Shown piece after piece: positions 24,524 through 34,726 of a stretch of DNA of 53,231 nucleotides. The stretch is from Akkermansiaceae bacterium (lineage in GTDB: Bacteria; Verrucomicrobiota; Verrucomicrobiia; Verrucomicrobiales; Akkermansiaceae): NCBI GenBank assembly GCA_903919975.1, contig CAIXKE010000069.1, forward strand, positions 1-53,231, written 5' to 3'. The first letter of the stretch is position 1; every line of letters begins with the position of its first letter. Under the pieces are notes generated by a model. That model saw nothing but the letters and a program-made list of their open reading frames with translations. It did no database searches and was not told the origin of the DNA. The position numbers were made by a program, and so were the translations under genes.

Positions 24524-27500
24524 TTATTCCCAGGCGCAGAGGTTTTCGACGTAGGCGGCGGATCCGTCGCGGAGCCAGCCGTCGAGTTGCGCGGGGTCTT
24601 TGAGTTGTTGACCGCGGAGGCGCGGGACGGAAATGTAGCGGGTCTCGATGGAAGACAGGTGACTCATGTCCACCCAGAGTTTCTCGAATTGGCAGACCGG
24701 GAAGACGTCTTCCTGGCCGTGACCCCAGCGTTTTTTGACATCCTTGAGCGTGATGTAGGTGGGCATTTTTGCGGCGAGTGCGCGGATGGCTGCGGTGACT
24801 TTGTCTTGGTCTGTTAGGTCGGATCGGGTGAGTTTGAAGGTGGCTAGCAGCGCGTCGATATCGATCCAGCAGGTGTTGCTGTTGTAGTAGGTGAGGTTGA
24901 ACTCGTCCTCCTCACGCGGCATGGCGAGGCCTTCGACGAGTTGCGGGCGGCCATTGACACGGGCGAGGCCGCCGCCGCGGTCTTCGAGTCGGCGGGTGAT
25001 GACCTCGAAGGTGAGGCCAGCGCCGGAATCGAGGTGGTGGCCGAGCAGGGCGGGATCGACATTCATGCCGACGGTGTCGATGTTGTGCAGGACGAGGGTT
25101 TTCAACTGCGGGCGCTCATCCAACAAATCAGCGAGTGTGCCGTTGCGCAGCAGGTTGGGGATTTCATACCAATGTCCGACAGGATGCAGGCATTGTTGGG
25201 GTAGGTTGTCGGTGTAATCGGAGGCTTCGCGAGCGGTTTGTGCCCAGCCGATGAGGGCTGCGCGGAGGCTTTCGCGGACTTTCTGTTGTTGGACGTCGAG
25301 CGTTTGCTGCGGCATTTCCTCCCATGCGAAGCGCAGGTCGCGCCCGGTGGGGACGGTGCGCAGGCCGATGGATTTTCCTTCGGATAGAATGAGCGGTCCC
25401 GGGTAGCCAAATTGATCGTGTTGATCGAGAAAGCGTTGGGTTGGCTCGTGTGAGAAATAACTGGTGGTGAAAATGTGGGGCAGGGGAGTGCCGTAGAGAT
25501 TTCCGGTTTTGCGGCTTTTGGCGAGGTGGGTTTCTATGAACGAGCGATGGCGTCCGCCGAGTTTGCAGAACGGATGCAGCGCCTTGACCACGCCTGCGCC
25601 TTGGGTCCAACGGGTGCCTGCTCCGGCGGCGAGGGTGACGATGGCGACCTCGCCGTTCTTCAATGCGGCCAAGCCGATATCGCGATGTTTTTCGGTGAGC
25701 TTGGAATGATCAGTTAGATCGGTTTCTAGGACATCCTCGATGATTGAGTTTGCGGGCAGGCGGTTCTGGGCGAGGCCGATGCGTCCGGCTTTGAGGTCCT
25801 CGCGGATCTGCTCGTGCATGGGTCGGTCGAAGCCGTATCTGGCGAGCAATTCGTCGAGTGTTTCACGATTGTCGGCGTTTTCTCCGTTGTTGGGAAATAT
25901 GGCGTCGAAGAGTGTTTGGACCATGCCGGAGAGTTCCGGGCGCATGCGGCAGGCGGCGGCGAATTGATCTAGCTCGGCGAGGCGAGGTTGGCCGAGATCT
26001 GAGCGGTCCATGCGCAGCAGAGTGGGGACGATGAAGCTGTAGTAGCCGGAGGGCATCAGTGCCTCGCGGCCGGTGAGGAGATCCGCCCAAGTGCCGCGTT
26101 CGTTGATGGCAAAATCATAAACGACGGGTTCCATGGCGAAAGGCAACGCGGAGGCGAGCGTGCGTTTGGTTTCCGACATCAGGTTTTGCAGGAAATTCTG
26201 TCCGTCGGTCTTGCGGTTAGGAGCAAACATGAAGCCCATGCCGCCGCCGGCCATGCCGCCGAGCATCCAGAAACCCCAGAAATCGTCACCGAATTCCGCG
26301 CGGGTTTTTTCGATGAGCGTCTGGGTGTAAAGATTGCCTGCCCATGGGATGATCGTTTGGATCGGCCCGTTGAAGTTTTCCGTGGTGGCTGCGCCGATGG
26401 CTGGGATGTCGCCGGTTTTGAGGGCGGCGAGGATGCGATCGAGCACGCCGTGGGTTTGTTGGCGGGCGGTCCACTCGGGTTCGCTGCGGAGAAGGTATTT
26501 CTCGGTGACCATTTCGAGGATGGGCCCGACGTTTTGGGCCATGCCGCCGTGGACGAGGACGAGCGAGTCCTGGAGTTTTTTGCGGGCCGCAGCGGGTGCG
26601 TCGTCGTGATCGAGGATCTGGTGGGTGGGCATTAGGCGTCCGCGGCTGATGCCGAATTCCGGATCGCCTTCGGTGGCGATTGCTCCGCAGATGAGTTTCA
26701 TGCCCGGCCAGACGCCGCCGGAGTCTTGCCAACCGCCGCCGGAGCCGCCGATCCATTCGCCTAACAACGCGCGGGCGAGCACGATGCGGCGTTCGTTTTC
26801 CGCCAGTGCGCCGGTGAGTGATCCCGCCTGGCCGGTGGCGCGCATGCAGACTCCGATCAGCGCGGCTAACAGGTTGGTGGAAACCGCGAGGCGCGAGCCT
26901 TTGGGGATGTTGTTGACGTTGGAGACGAGTTCCAGGCCTTTGCCCGGGCCGACCACCCGCGCTAACAGATCGGCAAGGCTTTGGCCGGAGCCTTCGATGC
27001 CTGGGGGAACGATTCCGCTGGCGATGACGGCGGCTTTGAGCAAGCCGAGATAGTCTTTGGCGAAATCGAAGACTTCATTGAGGTTGGAAATTTCCGCGGT
27101 GCAGCCGAGATCGACGCTGGTGAGGCGTAGGATCGGTTGTTCGATCACGCGTAGGCTGGCCTCGACTGGCGGGCTTGGTTCCTTGTCGCGGCCATGGACG
27201 GCGAGATCGACGGAAATATTGAGCACCTTCGCGCCCTCGGGATAGTCCATGCCGAGGAAGAAGATATCGCTCCAGCCGCAGTGGGTGAGGTCCATGCGGA
27301 CGGGTGTGCGTTCGCGTAGGATCGGATAGAGATTGGTGGCTGGATCGCGTTGGGTGAGTTCCTTGCGCAGGCGCAATGGCTGGTCGGCCGGGTGTCCCAT
27401 GCGGAACATCCATTGGTTTCCTGCCACGCTGCGGACGCTGCGGCGGACTTGATCGGCGAGGGTTTGGAACGCGATTTTCTGATAGGCCGAGGCCAGTGCG

Positions 27501-27871
27501 CTGGAAATGGAGTCGCCGGGACCGGAGTCGCGTTGGGTTTTGAGAAACACATCGATGGCTTCCTCGAAGCGGCGTTCGAGCAGATGTTCGTAGCCTTTGA
27601 ATGGAATGGCTCCGGGTTTGCCTCCGGTGAGCAGGGCGGGCAGGTGGAATCGATGGATGGCGTGGAGAAACAACAGCGCGCGGACTCGCTGATAAAGGTT
27701 GTCGCTCTGGCGGCGGAAAGCATCGAGGTTTTCCGCTTCGGTGAGCAGGGTGTCGAGATCCAGGCCGGCGCAAGCGGAGTCGAGCGATTGGTTGCGGATG
27801 TTTTCATCCGGCGAAGTGATGAGGTCCAGGAGGATCACGTGTTTAGGCTTGGGATTGGGCGAGGAGTTCAA
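24524..27871 (-). CDS. fused FKP-type GHMP sugar kinase and UDPGP-type uridylyltransferase
   Basis: A 1,115-residue cytoplasmic protein. The first half resembles the kinase half of bacterial L-fucokinase/GDP-fucose pyrophosphorylase (FKP): [17 protein letters not shown] (about 192-208), a degenerate phosphate loop [17 protein letters not shown] (about 322), the FKP-like [16 protein letters not shown] (about 374) and [14 protein letters not shown] near 545. From ~740 comes a UDPGP-family nucleotidyltransferase: [13 protein letters not shown] (about 745), GHWYEIPN (about 896), [12 protein letters not shown] (about 928), [16 protein letters not shown] (about 966) and [11 protein letters not shown] (about 994). 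It should phosphorylate a sugar at C1 and transfer UMP. FKP has the reverse domain order and a GDP-forming domain. Start TTG 27871 or GTG 27838; overlaps or abuts the GalU-like gene. Substrate unknown. Confidence 0.75.
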   Translation of the reverse strand: MNSSPNPKPKHVILLDLITSPDENIRNQSLDSACAGLDLDTLLTEAENLDAFRRQSDNLYQRVRALLFLHAIHRFHLPALLTGGKPGAIPFKGYEHLLERRFEEAIDVFLKTQRDSGPGDSISSALASAYQKIAFQTLADQVRRSVRSVAGNQWMFRMGHPADQPLRLRKELTQRDPATNLYPILRERTPVRMDLTHCGWSDIFFLGMDYPEGAKVLNISVDLAVHGRDKEPSPPVEASLRVIEQPILRLTSVDLGCTAEISNLNEVFDFAKDYLGLLKAAVIASGIVPPGIEGSGQSLADLLARVVGPGKGLELVSNVNNIPKGSRLAVSTNLLAALIGVCMRATGQAGSLTGALAENERRIVLARALLGEWIGGSGGGWQDSGGVWPGMKLICGAIATEGDPEFGISRGRLMPTHQILDHDDAPAAARKKLQDSLVLVHGGMAQNVGPILEMVTEKYLLRSEPEWTARQQTHGVLDRILAALKTGDIPAIGAATTENFNGPIQTIIPWAGNLYTQTLIEKTRAEFGDDFWGFWMLGGMAGGGMGFMFAPNRKTDGQNFLQNLMSETKRTLASALPFAMEPVVYDFAINERGTWADLLTGREALMPSGYYSFIVPTLLRMDRSDLGQPRLAELDQFAAACRMRPELSGMVQTLFDAIFPNNGENADNRETLDELLARYGFDRPMHEQIREDLKAGRIGLAQNRLPANSIIEDVLETDLTDHSKLTEKHRDIGLAALKNGEVAIVTLAAGAGTRWTQGAGVVKALHPFCKLGGRHRSFIETHLAKSRKTGNLYGTPLPHIFTTSYFSHEPTQRFLDQHDQFGYPGPLILSEGKSIGLRTVPTGRDLRFAWEEMPQQTLDVQQQKVRESLRAALIGWAQTAREASDYTDNLPQQCLHPVGHWYEIPNLLRNGTLADLLDERPQLKTLVLHNIDTVGMNVDPALLGHHLDSGAGLTFEVITRRLEDRGGGLARVNGRPQLVEGLAMPREEDEFNLTYYNSNTCWIDIDALLATFKLTRSDLTDQDKVTAAIRALAAKMPTYITLKDVKKRWGHGQEDVFPVCQFEKLWVDMSHLSSIETRYISVPRLRGQQLKDPAQLDGWLRDGSAAYVENLCAWE

Positions 27872-28676
27872 CTAACAGGGAGAGCACCTTGTCGCGGTCT
27901 TTGCCGGCGAGGCCGAGGGCGAGTTGGGTGGTGAGGAGGCCGTAGTGGAGATCGATGTCGTGGCGGCGGCCTTGGACTTCGTAGGCGAGGTAGCGTCCGC
28001 GGCGTGCGGTTTCGGCGAGGGCGGATGATAGGTCGGCACTGCCATTGGCGAGTTGTCGGCCGAGGGTTTCCATGACCGATGGGGTGAGCGCGTGCATGCC
28101 GAAGAAGCAAAGGTAGTTGCCGGCGCGGAGGCCGGGAACGACGAGTTTTTGTTCGGCCTCGGTGGGGGTGGGTTTTTCGATGACGGTATCGATTTCGTAG
28201 AGTCGGTCCGAGCCTTGGACGCGGGTTCCGCCGATGCAGCCGTAGTAGGGGAGTTTGCTCTCGTGGGTGGCTTGGACGGCGGAGACGGAGCAACTGGCGG
28301 CGAGGGCGGTTTCGAGGAGTTGTGCGGTGCAGGATTTCTCGGTGCGGCTGGTGTAGAGGTGATCGCCGACCATGAGGAGAAACGGATCGCTACCGGTGAA
28401 ATCTGACGCGCAATGGACGGCGTGGCCGTAGCCGAGTGCTTCCGTTTGTGGGATGAAGCGCATTTGGCGGGCGAGAGGTCCGGCGGCCGCGGCGTAGGCG
28501 GCTTCGTCACCGGGGCAGACGATCACGGCAATCTCAGTGATGCCAGCGGCGGTGATTTCCTCCGCGAGAATGGCGAGGGCGGATTTCGAAACGCCATCTT
28601 GGTCCACGAGTGTCTGAATCGGGAGAGTGCGCTGGTTTTTTCCGGCGGCGGTGATGACGGCTTTGGTGACTTTCAC
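27843..28676 (-). CDS. GalU/RmlA-like sugar nucleotidyltransferase
   Basis: A 277-residue NTP-transferase: [24 protein letters not shown] corresponds to the GxGTRxxPxTK nucleotide loop, though here it reads [10 protein letters not shown], without the usual Gly-Thr-Arg. [20 protein letters not shown] (the metal-binding Asp) and the later [13 protein letters not shown] and [14 protein letters not shown] are typical of UTP-glucose-1-phosphate uridylyltransferases. The start is GTG. It overlaps the next gene by up to 29 bases, so the two are co-translated, and both would act on sugar 1-phosphates. Product (UDP-glucose or another UDP-sugar) not certain. Confidence 0.8.
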   Translation of the reverse strand: MKVTKAVITAAGKNQRTLPIQTLVDQDGVSKSALAILAEEITAAGITEIAVIVCPGDEAAYAAAAGPLARQMRFIPQTEALGYGHAVHCASDFTGSDPFLLMVGDHLYTSRTEKSCTAQLLETALAASCSVSAVQATHESKLPYYGCIGGTRVQGSDRLYEIDTVIEKPTPTEAEQKLVVPGLRAGNYLCFFGMHALTPSVMETLGRQLANGSADLSSALAETARRGRYLAYEVQGRRHDIDLHYGLLTTQLALGLAGKDRDKVLSLLVELLAQSQA

Positions 28677-28745
28677 GGGGGCAGAGTGCCGGATTGCAGG
28701 CGGTGTTACAATACCGGAGGCGGCATTGGATATGAATAAAAAGCC

Positions 28746-31175
28746 TTACGCGCTCTTGCCGTCCACTTTGGGTTTGCGGATTTTCGGTGGTTCGGGCGGA
28801 TTTTTAGGGAGGATTTTTTCGATCGATTCCGAGGGGATCCAGCCGCGGGTTTTGGTGGCGAAGGCGACGTAGGACCAGCGACCCGACTGCTGGATGACTT
28901 CGCAGAGCGAGCCGGGTGGAGCGTCGATGACTTCCGGGGAGGTCCGCGCGGCATCGGCGTGCAGGATGGCTTTTTCGCTGATGACGATGGCTTGTCGCTC
29001 AAGAGGGGCGAACTCGGCGTCGTTGGGGAAATAGCGCCAGCCGAGAGCGCCGCAGGTTGCTAACAGCGGTCCGATGACGAATCCGGCGAGGGCGAATAGG
29101 CGGAGGCGGGCACCGGGGCGGGAGGCTGGAAATACGAGTGCGGCGAGTCCGCAGAGCCATGCGCCGGCCCACAGAATGTTTTGCCAGGTAGTGAGGGGAA
29201 TCCGTGACAGGACATATTGATATTCCGGCCGATGGATGGTGATCGATCCGTATTTGCGCTCGATGAAGCGGAGGTTTTGGCGGGATTCCTGATGGGCGGG
29301 ATCGCGGGCGAGTGTGCGGCGGAAATAGAGTGCGGCATAACCGGGAGAGCCGGCGCGGTAACAGGCGTTGCCGATGTTGTAGAGGACATCAGGCGAGAGA
29401 TTTTCGTATTGGCCTGCTTTCAGCCAGAGAGCGATGGCTTCCTCGTATTTGGCGGAGTCATAGGCTTCCCGAGCCTCCATAGCGGGCACTGCAGCGTGGG
29501 TTTGGCCGTTGCCGAGGAACCAGAAAATGACCGATGCCATTGCGGCCTTGCGGAGTGAGTTGAGAATGGCATGACGGCGTTTGGGTTCTAGCAAGAGTTT
29601 GTTTGATTTATCCGGTTGGAAGCACAGCGCGTCTCGTTCTGCTAGAATTTCTTGAACCTCGGGACGGTTGCTTGTGCTGATCCATTGTTCGATATATCTA
29701 CCGGCTGACATCAGAAATTCGTTGTCATCGCCTTTGATTCGTTCGATTTCGCCCAGCGCTTTGAGGCGGGCAACCTTTACGGGATCCTTGTGGAAACGAT
29801 GGCCGTGGCGCATCCACAGGGCCTTGACGATCAGGCACAAAGCGAGCAATCCGCCGATGGCGTGACCCAGCCATGAGGTGAGTTTCGTGCCGACGGGAAC
29901 GGTAAGTTCGGCAGGGCTGATCAGGCCGAGGATGTCGGTCATGCGTTCGACGGGGACGGACAAGGCTTGCGGTGGAGACAACGAATTTACGGTGGGAGTG
30001 GCGGCCGGCTTCATATTCAGCAAAATGGGCTCGGAGCTCACGGTCTTGTAAGATTTTTCCTTGGGATCGAAAAACACGAGTCGGAAGGGTGGGACAGCTG
30101 ACTTGAGTTCCAGCGGCCTCATGAATTGCTGAAACACGGTGGTGCCGGAGAGATCGCGGCGTTCGTCGCCGCGTTGCTCGGAGGCGGCATCGTAGAGTTT
30201 CCAGCCTGCGGAATCCGCAGGTTTTGGCGGGCGTAACGTATCGAGATTGCCGCTGCCGCTGACCACGATCTGAACTGGGATTGGGTCGCCTTCCTGAACT
30301 TCGGTGACGGCGGCGCTGACTTGGATTTTGAAATCACCGACGGCATTTTCGAATCCCTCCGGGGCACCGGGGGGAAGTGGTCGGGTGTTGAGTTCCAGTT
30401 TGGGGATTGTGAGATTCGACTCTAGGGAAACCCGCCGGAGGACGCCATCCATCACCACCTGGGTGGTGATCAGGCGGAGCGTCGCGGGGCCGATGCCGAT
30501 TTTGCCCGTGCGTGTGGGGGTGAGGGTGCTCGGGTAGGCCACCGAGATGTAGGGCATGCCTAACAAATTGATTTGACCACGCATCGCGGAGGGTTGGAAG
30601 CGCCAGGCGGTGAGGCCATCGCGTTGGAAATCCGGGATGCCCCAGTCCTCGACGAAGAGGTCGCGTGGGACGAAGAGTTTGATTTCCACTGGAATGGTTT
30701 CGCCCTCGTATGGAGTGGGGTTCATGACCCGGAATGCGGTGGCGTAACGGAATTTCGTATTGCCGACGACGGCCTCGGACCATTGGAGATCGTCCGGATT
30801 GAAGACGGTGAATTCGATCGGTTCGGTAGTGAATTCCACTCCGCCCGCCATGACTTTAAAAGGAGGAAGGATATGACTTCCGGTATCATAACTGGAGACC
30901 AAATATTCAAAGACGTATTCCAAGCGTCTGCCGGGGAGGAGTTGGGTTTGCGGTTCAGTGCCGGCGGCACGGATTTGCACGCCTTTCACTGCGGGATTGT
31001 CCGGAAACGCCGTAGGTTTAATGCCGATCACTGAAATTTCTAACAACGCCTGTTCACCACGCGCGAGGAAGCGGGTCGATAGTCGGCTGAGGGCTTTCCC
31101 GTGACTGATCGCGGTGAGGAAAAACCATGCGATGAGCAGGCTGGAGAAGATTTTGAAATAGTGGGGTCGGCTCAT
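28746..31175 (-). CDS. BatD-BatE fusion protein (oxygen-tolerance/aerotolerance family)
   Basis: An 809-residue envelope protein. From the ATG at 31173-31175 there is a signal peptide (YFKIFSSLLIAWFFLTAISHG), then the BatD beta-rich periplasmic region (about 25-430), a membrane helix (GGLLALCLIVKALWM), a cytoplasmic stretch, then a second hydrophobic segment MASVIFWFLGNGQTHAAVPA that resembles a signal peptide. After it comes a BatE-like part: TPR (AREAYDSAKYEEAIALWLKA, DVLYNIGNACYRAGSPGYAA), two membrane helices and a C-terminal SH3-like domain (GSLCEVIQQSGRWSYVAFAT). The frame stays open to 31529 but that is a shadow of the upstream gene. Starts 4 bases after the BatB/C stop. Bat proteins are thought to act in periplasmic stress or complex assembly. 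Confidence 0.85.
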   Translation of the reverse strand: MSRPHYFKIFSSLLIAWFFLTAISHGKALSRLSTRFLARGEQALLEISVIGIKPTAFPDNPAVKGVQIRAAGTEPQTQLLPGRRLEYVFEYLVSSYDTGSHILPPFKVMAGGVEFTTEPIEFTVFNPDDLQWSEAVVGNTKFRYATAFRVMNPTPYEGETIPVEIKLFVPRDLFVEDWGIPDFQRDGLTAWRFQPSAMRGQINLLGMPYISVAYPSTLTPTRTGKIGIGPATLRLITTQVVMDGVLRRVSLESNLTIPKLELNTRPLPPGAPEGFENAVGDFKIQVSAAVTEVQEGDPIPVQIVVSGSGNLDTLRPPKPADSAGWKLYDAASEQRGDERRDLSGTTVFQQFMRPLELKSAVPPFRLVFFDPKEKSYKTVSSEPILLNMKPAATPTVNSLSPPQALSVPVERMTDILGLISPAELTVPVGTKLTSWLGHAIGGLLALCLIVKALWMRHGHRFHKDPVKVARLKALGEIERIKGDDNEFLMSAGRYIEQWISTSNRPEVQEILAERDALCFQPDKSNKLLLEPKRRHAILNSLRKAAMASVIFWFLGNGQTHAAVPAMEAREAYDSAKYEEAIALWLKAGQYENLSPDVLYNIGNACYRAGSPGYAALYFRRTLARDPAHQESRQNLRFIERKYGSITIHRPEYQYVLSRIPLTTWQNILWAGAWLCGLAALVFPASRPGARLRLFALAGFVIGPLLATCGALGWRYFPNDAEFAPLERQAIVISEKAILHADAARTSPEVIDAPPGSLCEVIQQSGRWSYVAFATKTRGWIPSESIEKILPKNPPEPPKIRKPKVDGKSA

Positions 31176-31179
31176 GATG

Positions 31180-33231
31180 TTACCAGTCTTTCTCGGGTCG
31201 GCGGAATTCACGTTGTCCGGGTGTGAGGGGGCCTTTTTCGAGATCGGCGTTTTCCTTGAGGATTCTGCGTGCGCGGTCTTCGGGAGATTCGTTGGGATCT
31301 TGCGGAGCTTTGTCGGGCTGCTTGCCATCGTCTTTTTCACCGGGTTTTTCCCTGGGATTTTCTTTATTTTGATCTTCATCTCCGGAGCCATCCTTGGGCG
31401 GTTCCTTGTCTTTGTCTTGGCCTTGGTCGCCGGGCGGTTTTGGTCCGTCCGGTCCGTCTTCGTTTTTCTCGCCTTCCTCGCCGGGTTTTTTGGGGTCTTC
31501 CTCGCCTTGGCCGGCTTGTGGTTCACCATCTCCCGGTTGCGGTTGGGGTATCGATTGCTCGGTTTGCTGTTTATCCTCCTCGAGTAATTCGGCGAGACGT
31601 TTCAGATAGACCATGGTGGTCTGCTTGTTGGTTGAAGCTTGCTGGTTTGAGGGTTCGGATGTCAGTGCGGAGTCGAAGTGTCGCACGGCATCCGTCCAGT
31701 TGGTGATGAGTGTTTCGATGCGGACGTAACCTTTGGCTTCGTCGGTGTCCGGATCGGCGGATTCCTTGAGCTTGGCGAGTCGTGCTTTGACGAGTGCGTC
31801 GAATTGGTCGAGGGTTGGAGGTTGTTTCGGGTTGTCGGGATAGGGTGAATCGGTTAGGCCGAGCCAACCGAGTTGGAACAAGGTGTTGCCCATGCCGACA
31901 GAGCTGTTGGCCCGGACGGCGGGGTCGGCGGAGAGTAAGGCGAGGCTGTAGGCGGAGCGGGCGTGTTTGTAATCTCCCTCGTGGTAGGTGGCATCGGCTT
32001 GAGCGAGGTGGAAGCGCGCGCGGCGGTCGGGGAGCTTGGATTTTTCCGCGAGTTTCCGATAGGCTTCGCGGGCTTCCGGGTAGCGTTTTTGTTGCAGGGC
32101 TTCGCGCGCGGTTGAGATGGAATCGGCGTGTGCGCCGGGTGGTGATAGAAATATTCCTGCGGCGAGGATGGAAGTGGAGACGCCTCTCCAGCGGGTGCCT
32201 GCGAAAATAGAGCCGAACAGAAAGAGGATCGCGGGCAGCAACAGCCATTGATAGAATTCGATTTGAATTTTGCGTTCGCGGCCCTCCATCTCGAAGGCGT
32301 CGAGGTCGGCGATCGCGGACTTGACCATGTTGGGAACGTCCATGCCGGATCCGGCGACGGCGTAGCGGCCTTTGGTTTCCGTGGCGAGCTTGCGCATGAC
32401 ATCCGCTTGCAGGCGGCTGATGACGGGTTTGCCGCTGCGATCTACCATCCGGTTGCCGGGAAAATCGGGGTTTGGGATGTAGTCGCCATCTTCGGTGCCC
32501 ACGCCGACTGCGAGGATGTAAACGCCGGAGGATTCGGCTTCGGCGATCATTTGATCGAGATCGCCGTCGTGTTTTTCGCCATCGCTGAGGATGACGAGGG
32601 CGTTGTTTTTCTGGCCGGTTTTTTTGAGGGTATCGATGGCGAGTCCGACGGCGGAGGCGAGATCCGAGCCACCGAGGGGAGCCCAGGTTTCATCGATTTG
32701 TTCAACGGTCTCGCGGACGGCGCCGTGATCGACGGTGAGGGGTGCGTAGAGATATGAGCTGCCGGCGAAGCCGATGATGCCGACGCGTTCGCCGGGCATG
32801 GCGTCTAGCAGTTCGTAGATAACGAGTTTTGCTTGGGAAAGGCGGTCCGGTTTGACGTCTTGGACGCGCATGCTGCGTGAGAGGTCGAGAGCGATGAGCA
32901 AGTTGCGGCCGAGGGTTTTTTCGGTGCGGGTGCCGAGGTCGCCTTGTGGGCGTGAGAGGCCGATGATGAGGGCGGCGCAGGCGGCGAGCAGGAATAAGAT
33001 TGCGAACCAGCGGGGCAGGGGATTGCTGTGTTTCAGGAGTGAAGCGCGCAGACGCGGGGCGACCAGAGCGGACCATTGATCGCGCCGGAAGCGGGCGGCA
33101 AGGATCGCGCCAAGTCCCAGAAGTGGGAGCAGGACCAGCAGGATCAGCCAAGTGGGTTGGGCGAGAATCAACGGATCAGGGTGAGGGTGGAGGATTGATG
33201 GAAACGATGGTGGCGGCGGAGAGTGCTGCAA
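31180..33231 (-). CDS. BatB-BatC fusion: von Willebrand A membrane protein with TPR and charged tail
   Basis: Up to 683 residues. Two N-terminal helices (WLILLVLLPLLGLGAIL; WFAILFLLAACAALIIGL) are followed by a VWA domain with an intact MIDAS (ALDLSRSMRVQD, the later VILSDGEKHDGD), a third helix (YQWLLLPAILFLFGSIFAG), then a fourth, signal-peptide-like segment (SILAAGIFLSPPGAHADSIS) and a BatC-like TPR region (AREALQQKRYPEAREAYRKL). The last ~130 residues are a low-complexity Pro/Gly/Glu/Lys/Asp tail ending REFRRPEKDW. The ATG at 33231 overlaps batA by 56 bases; a TTG at 33171, 4 bases past the batA stop, would start the protein exactly at the batA-like LILAQPTWLILL and is a good alternative. 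Confidence 0.87.
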   Translation of the reverse strand: MQHSPPPPSFPSILHPHPDPLILAQPTWLILLVLLPLLGLGAILAARFRRDQWSALVAPRLRASLLKHSNPLPRWFAILFLLAACAALIIGLSRPQGDLGTRTEKTLGRNLLIALDLSRSMRVQDVKPDRLSQAKLVIYELLDAMPGERVGIIGFAGSSYLYAPLTVDHGAVRETVEQIDETWAPLGGSDLASAVGLAIDTLKKTGQKNNALVILSDGEKHDGDLDQMIAEAESSGVYILAVGVGTEDGDYIPNPDFPGNRMVDRSGKPVISRLQADVMRKLATETKGRYAVAGSGMDVPNMVKSAIADLDAFEMEGRERKIQIEFYQWLLLPAILFLFGSIFAGTRWRGVSTSILAAGIFLSPPGAHADSISTAREALQQKRYPEAREAYRKLAEKSKLPDRRARFHLAQADATYHEGDYKHARSAYSLALLSADPAVRANSSVGMGNTLFQLGWLGLTDSPYPDNPKQPPTLDQFDALVKARLAKLKESADPDTDEAKGYVRIETLITNWTDAVRHFDSALTSEPSNQQASTNKQTTMVYLKRLAELLEEDKQQTEQSIPQPQPGDGEPQAGQGEEDPKKPGEEGEKNEDGPDGPKPPGDQGQDKDKEPPKDGSGDEDQNKENPREKPGEKDDGKQPDKAPQDPNESPEDRARRILKENADLEKGPLTPGQREFRRPEKDW

Positions 33232-34192
33232 GGAGTGTGAGGATGAGAAACCAAGGAAACAACTCGGTATCTTCGATCACGGTGTAGCTTTTCGCATCCG
33301 TTTTTTCGAGTCGATCGATGGTGCTGAACGTTTGTTTTAGGGATTCGAGATTTTGTGCCCAGTAATGTTCCGCGCCGGTGAGAGAGGCGATCTTTTGGAG
33401 TGTCGGGAGGTCGAATTCCTGATAGGGGAAGCGCATGATATTGGGATCCACGCGTCCTTCCTTGGTGCCGATGGCGATGGTATAGATTTTGATGCCGAGG
33501 ATTTTGGCGTGTTCGGCGGCTTCGATGGGGGAGATTTTACCGGAGTTGCTGGCGCCATCGGTGATGAGAACGATGATTTTGCTTTTGGCGTCCCGTGAAT
33601 CCAGACGGGACGAGGCGGCGGCGAGAGCGGAGCCGATGGCGGTGCCTTGTTCCTTGACGGTCCCGCGGTTTTGTTGGTCGTTGAGACGGACTTCACTGAG
33701 AGCGCTGCGGAGCCATTTATGATCGAGCGTGATAGGGCTGGCATCGCGCGGTCGGCCGGCGAAGGCGACCAGTCCCATGCGGTCATCCGGGCGGCGGCTG
33801 ATGAAATCATCGACCACTGCTTTGGCGACATCGATGCGTTTGACGCGTTCGCCCTGATCGACGAAATCATCGATGTCCATGGAGAGTGAGACATCAAGGG
33901 CGATCATGATATCGATTCCGCTGGCGGTTCGGCTTTGGTATTCGTTTCTCCACACAGGGCGTGACATCGCGAAGATAGCGATGAGGAGAGAGATGAGGGC
34001 GAGCGGCAGGCCGAAGCCGTTCGCGGTGTGGCGGACGCGTTTTCCAAGGCTGACGAGAACAGATAGATTCGGGAACATCACGGCCGCGTCCGCACCGCGA
34101 CCGCGCCGCAGGGCGAGCAAGAGGAAGGCGGGCAGCAGCAGGAGCAGCCAACCGGGTTGGGCGAGGCGGAAATGTTCCAAAAAGGCGTTCAT
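33176..34192 (-). CDS. BatA-like von Willebrand A domain membrane protein
   Basis: A 338-residue inner-membrane protein. It starts with the family motif RLAQPGWLLLLLPAFLLLALRR, has a second helix (GLPLALISLLIAIFAMSRP), a VWA domain with MIDAS residues in IALDVSLSMDIDDF and LITDGASNSG, and a C-terminal helix (FPWFLILTLLAALSAATIV). In Bacteroides and Spirochaetes, BatA and BatB form a periplasmic complex with BatC. It overlaps the upstream gene by 4 bases and the downstream one by 56, so translation is tightly coupled. Confidence 0.9.
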   Translation of the reverse strand: MNAFLEHFRLAQPGWLLLLLPAFLLLALRRGRGADAAVMFPNLSVLVSLGKRVRHTANGFGLPLALISLLIAIFAMSRPVWRNEYQSRTASGIDIMIALDVSLSMDIDDFVDQGERVKRIDVAKAVVDDFISRRPDDRMGLVAFAGRPRDASPITLDHKWLRSALSEVRLNDQQNRGTVKEQGTAIGSALAAASSRLDSRDAKSKIIVLITDGASNSGKISPIEAAEHAKILGIKIYTIAIGTKEGRVDPNIMRFPYQEFDLPTLQKIASLTGAEHYWAQNLESLKQTFSTIDRLEKTDAKSYTVIEDTELFPWFLILTLLAALSAATIVSINPPPSP

Positions 34193-34701
34193 TTGGCGAA
34201 TCCTTGGTGGAGGGTTTCGAGCAATTTTCGAGCATCCGTGATCACTTCCGCAGGATGATCGGCGGGGATTTCCTCGGCGTATTTCAACGAAGCGAGGCGT
34301 GTGAAAGCGGCTTCGGCGGCGGCGCGGGATTCCGTGGTGAGCGCTTGGAGGGAATCGTGGCGGGAGATGAATTCTTCGTGGGTTTCAAACAAGGCGGGAT
34401 CGTTGGCGGCGGTGGATAGATATTTTCGCAGGATGAGTGAGGTGATGATAGCGGTTTCCCGGCAGGTGGTGGGAGTGATGCTTTCGAGAGTTGCTTTCGC
34501 ATCGTCGAATGCGGCTTTGCGCAGGGCCATGAGATTGATGGCGGTGGGTTTGCGTTTTTTGAGGAGTATGCAGAGCAGTATGAGAAGTAGCGTGAAGAGG
34601 ACTGCGGCGGCGGTCAGCCACGGCCATAGTTCGTAGCTGGGAATAAGCGCCTCGGGTGAGGCGGGTTCCATCAGTTCGAGTTTTGGTGTATCGCCGTCCA
34701 T
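34189..34701 (-). CDS. DUF4381-like membrane protein of the Bat operon
   Basis: A 170-residue protein with one membrane helix at about 28-50 (WLTAAAVLFTLLLILLCILL), a basic KKRKP stop-transfer and a helical cytoplasmic domain (LMALRKAAFDDAKATLES, LILRKYLSTAANDPALFETHEEFISR). This is the size, topology and position of the small DUF4381-type component between DUF58 and BatA in other MoxR/Bat operons. Its last 4 bases overlap batA. Its role is unknown; it probably scaffolds the VWA proteins. Confidence 0.75.
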   Translation of the reverse strand: MDGDTPKLELMEPASPEALIPSYELWPWLTAAAVLFTLLLILLCILLKKRKPTAINLMALRKAAFDDAKATLESITPTTCRETAIITSLILRKYLSTAANDPALFETHEEFISRHDSLQALTTESRAAAEAAFTRLASLKYAEEIPADHPAEVITDARKLLETLHQGFAK

Positions 34702-34726
34702 AGTTTAAAGATTCCAAGTCCGACGG

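Noticed and set aside
31176..31529. 118-residue Lys/Pro-rich N-terminal extension of the BatD-BatE protein
   Set aside because: It is an out-of-frame reading of the low-complexity tail of the upstream BatB/C gene; a proper signal peptide begins at 31175.
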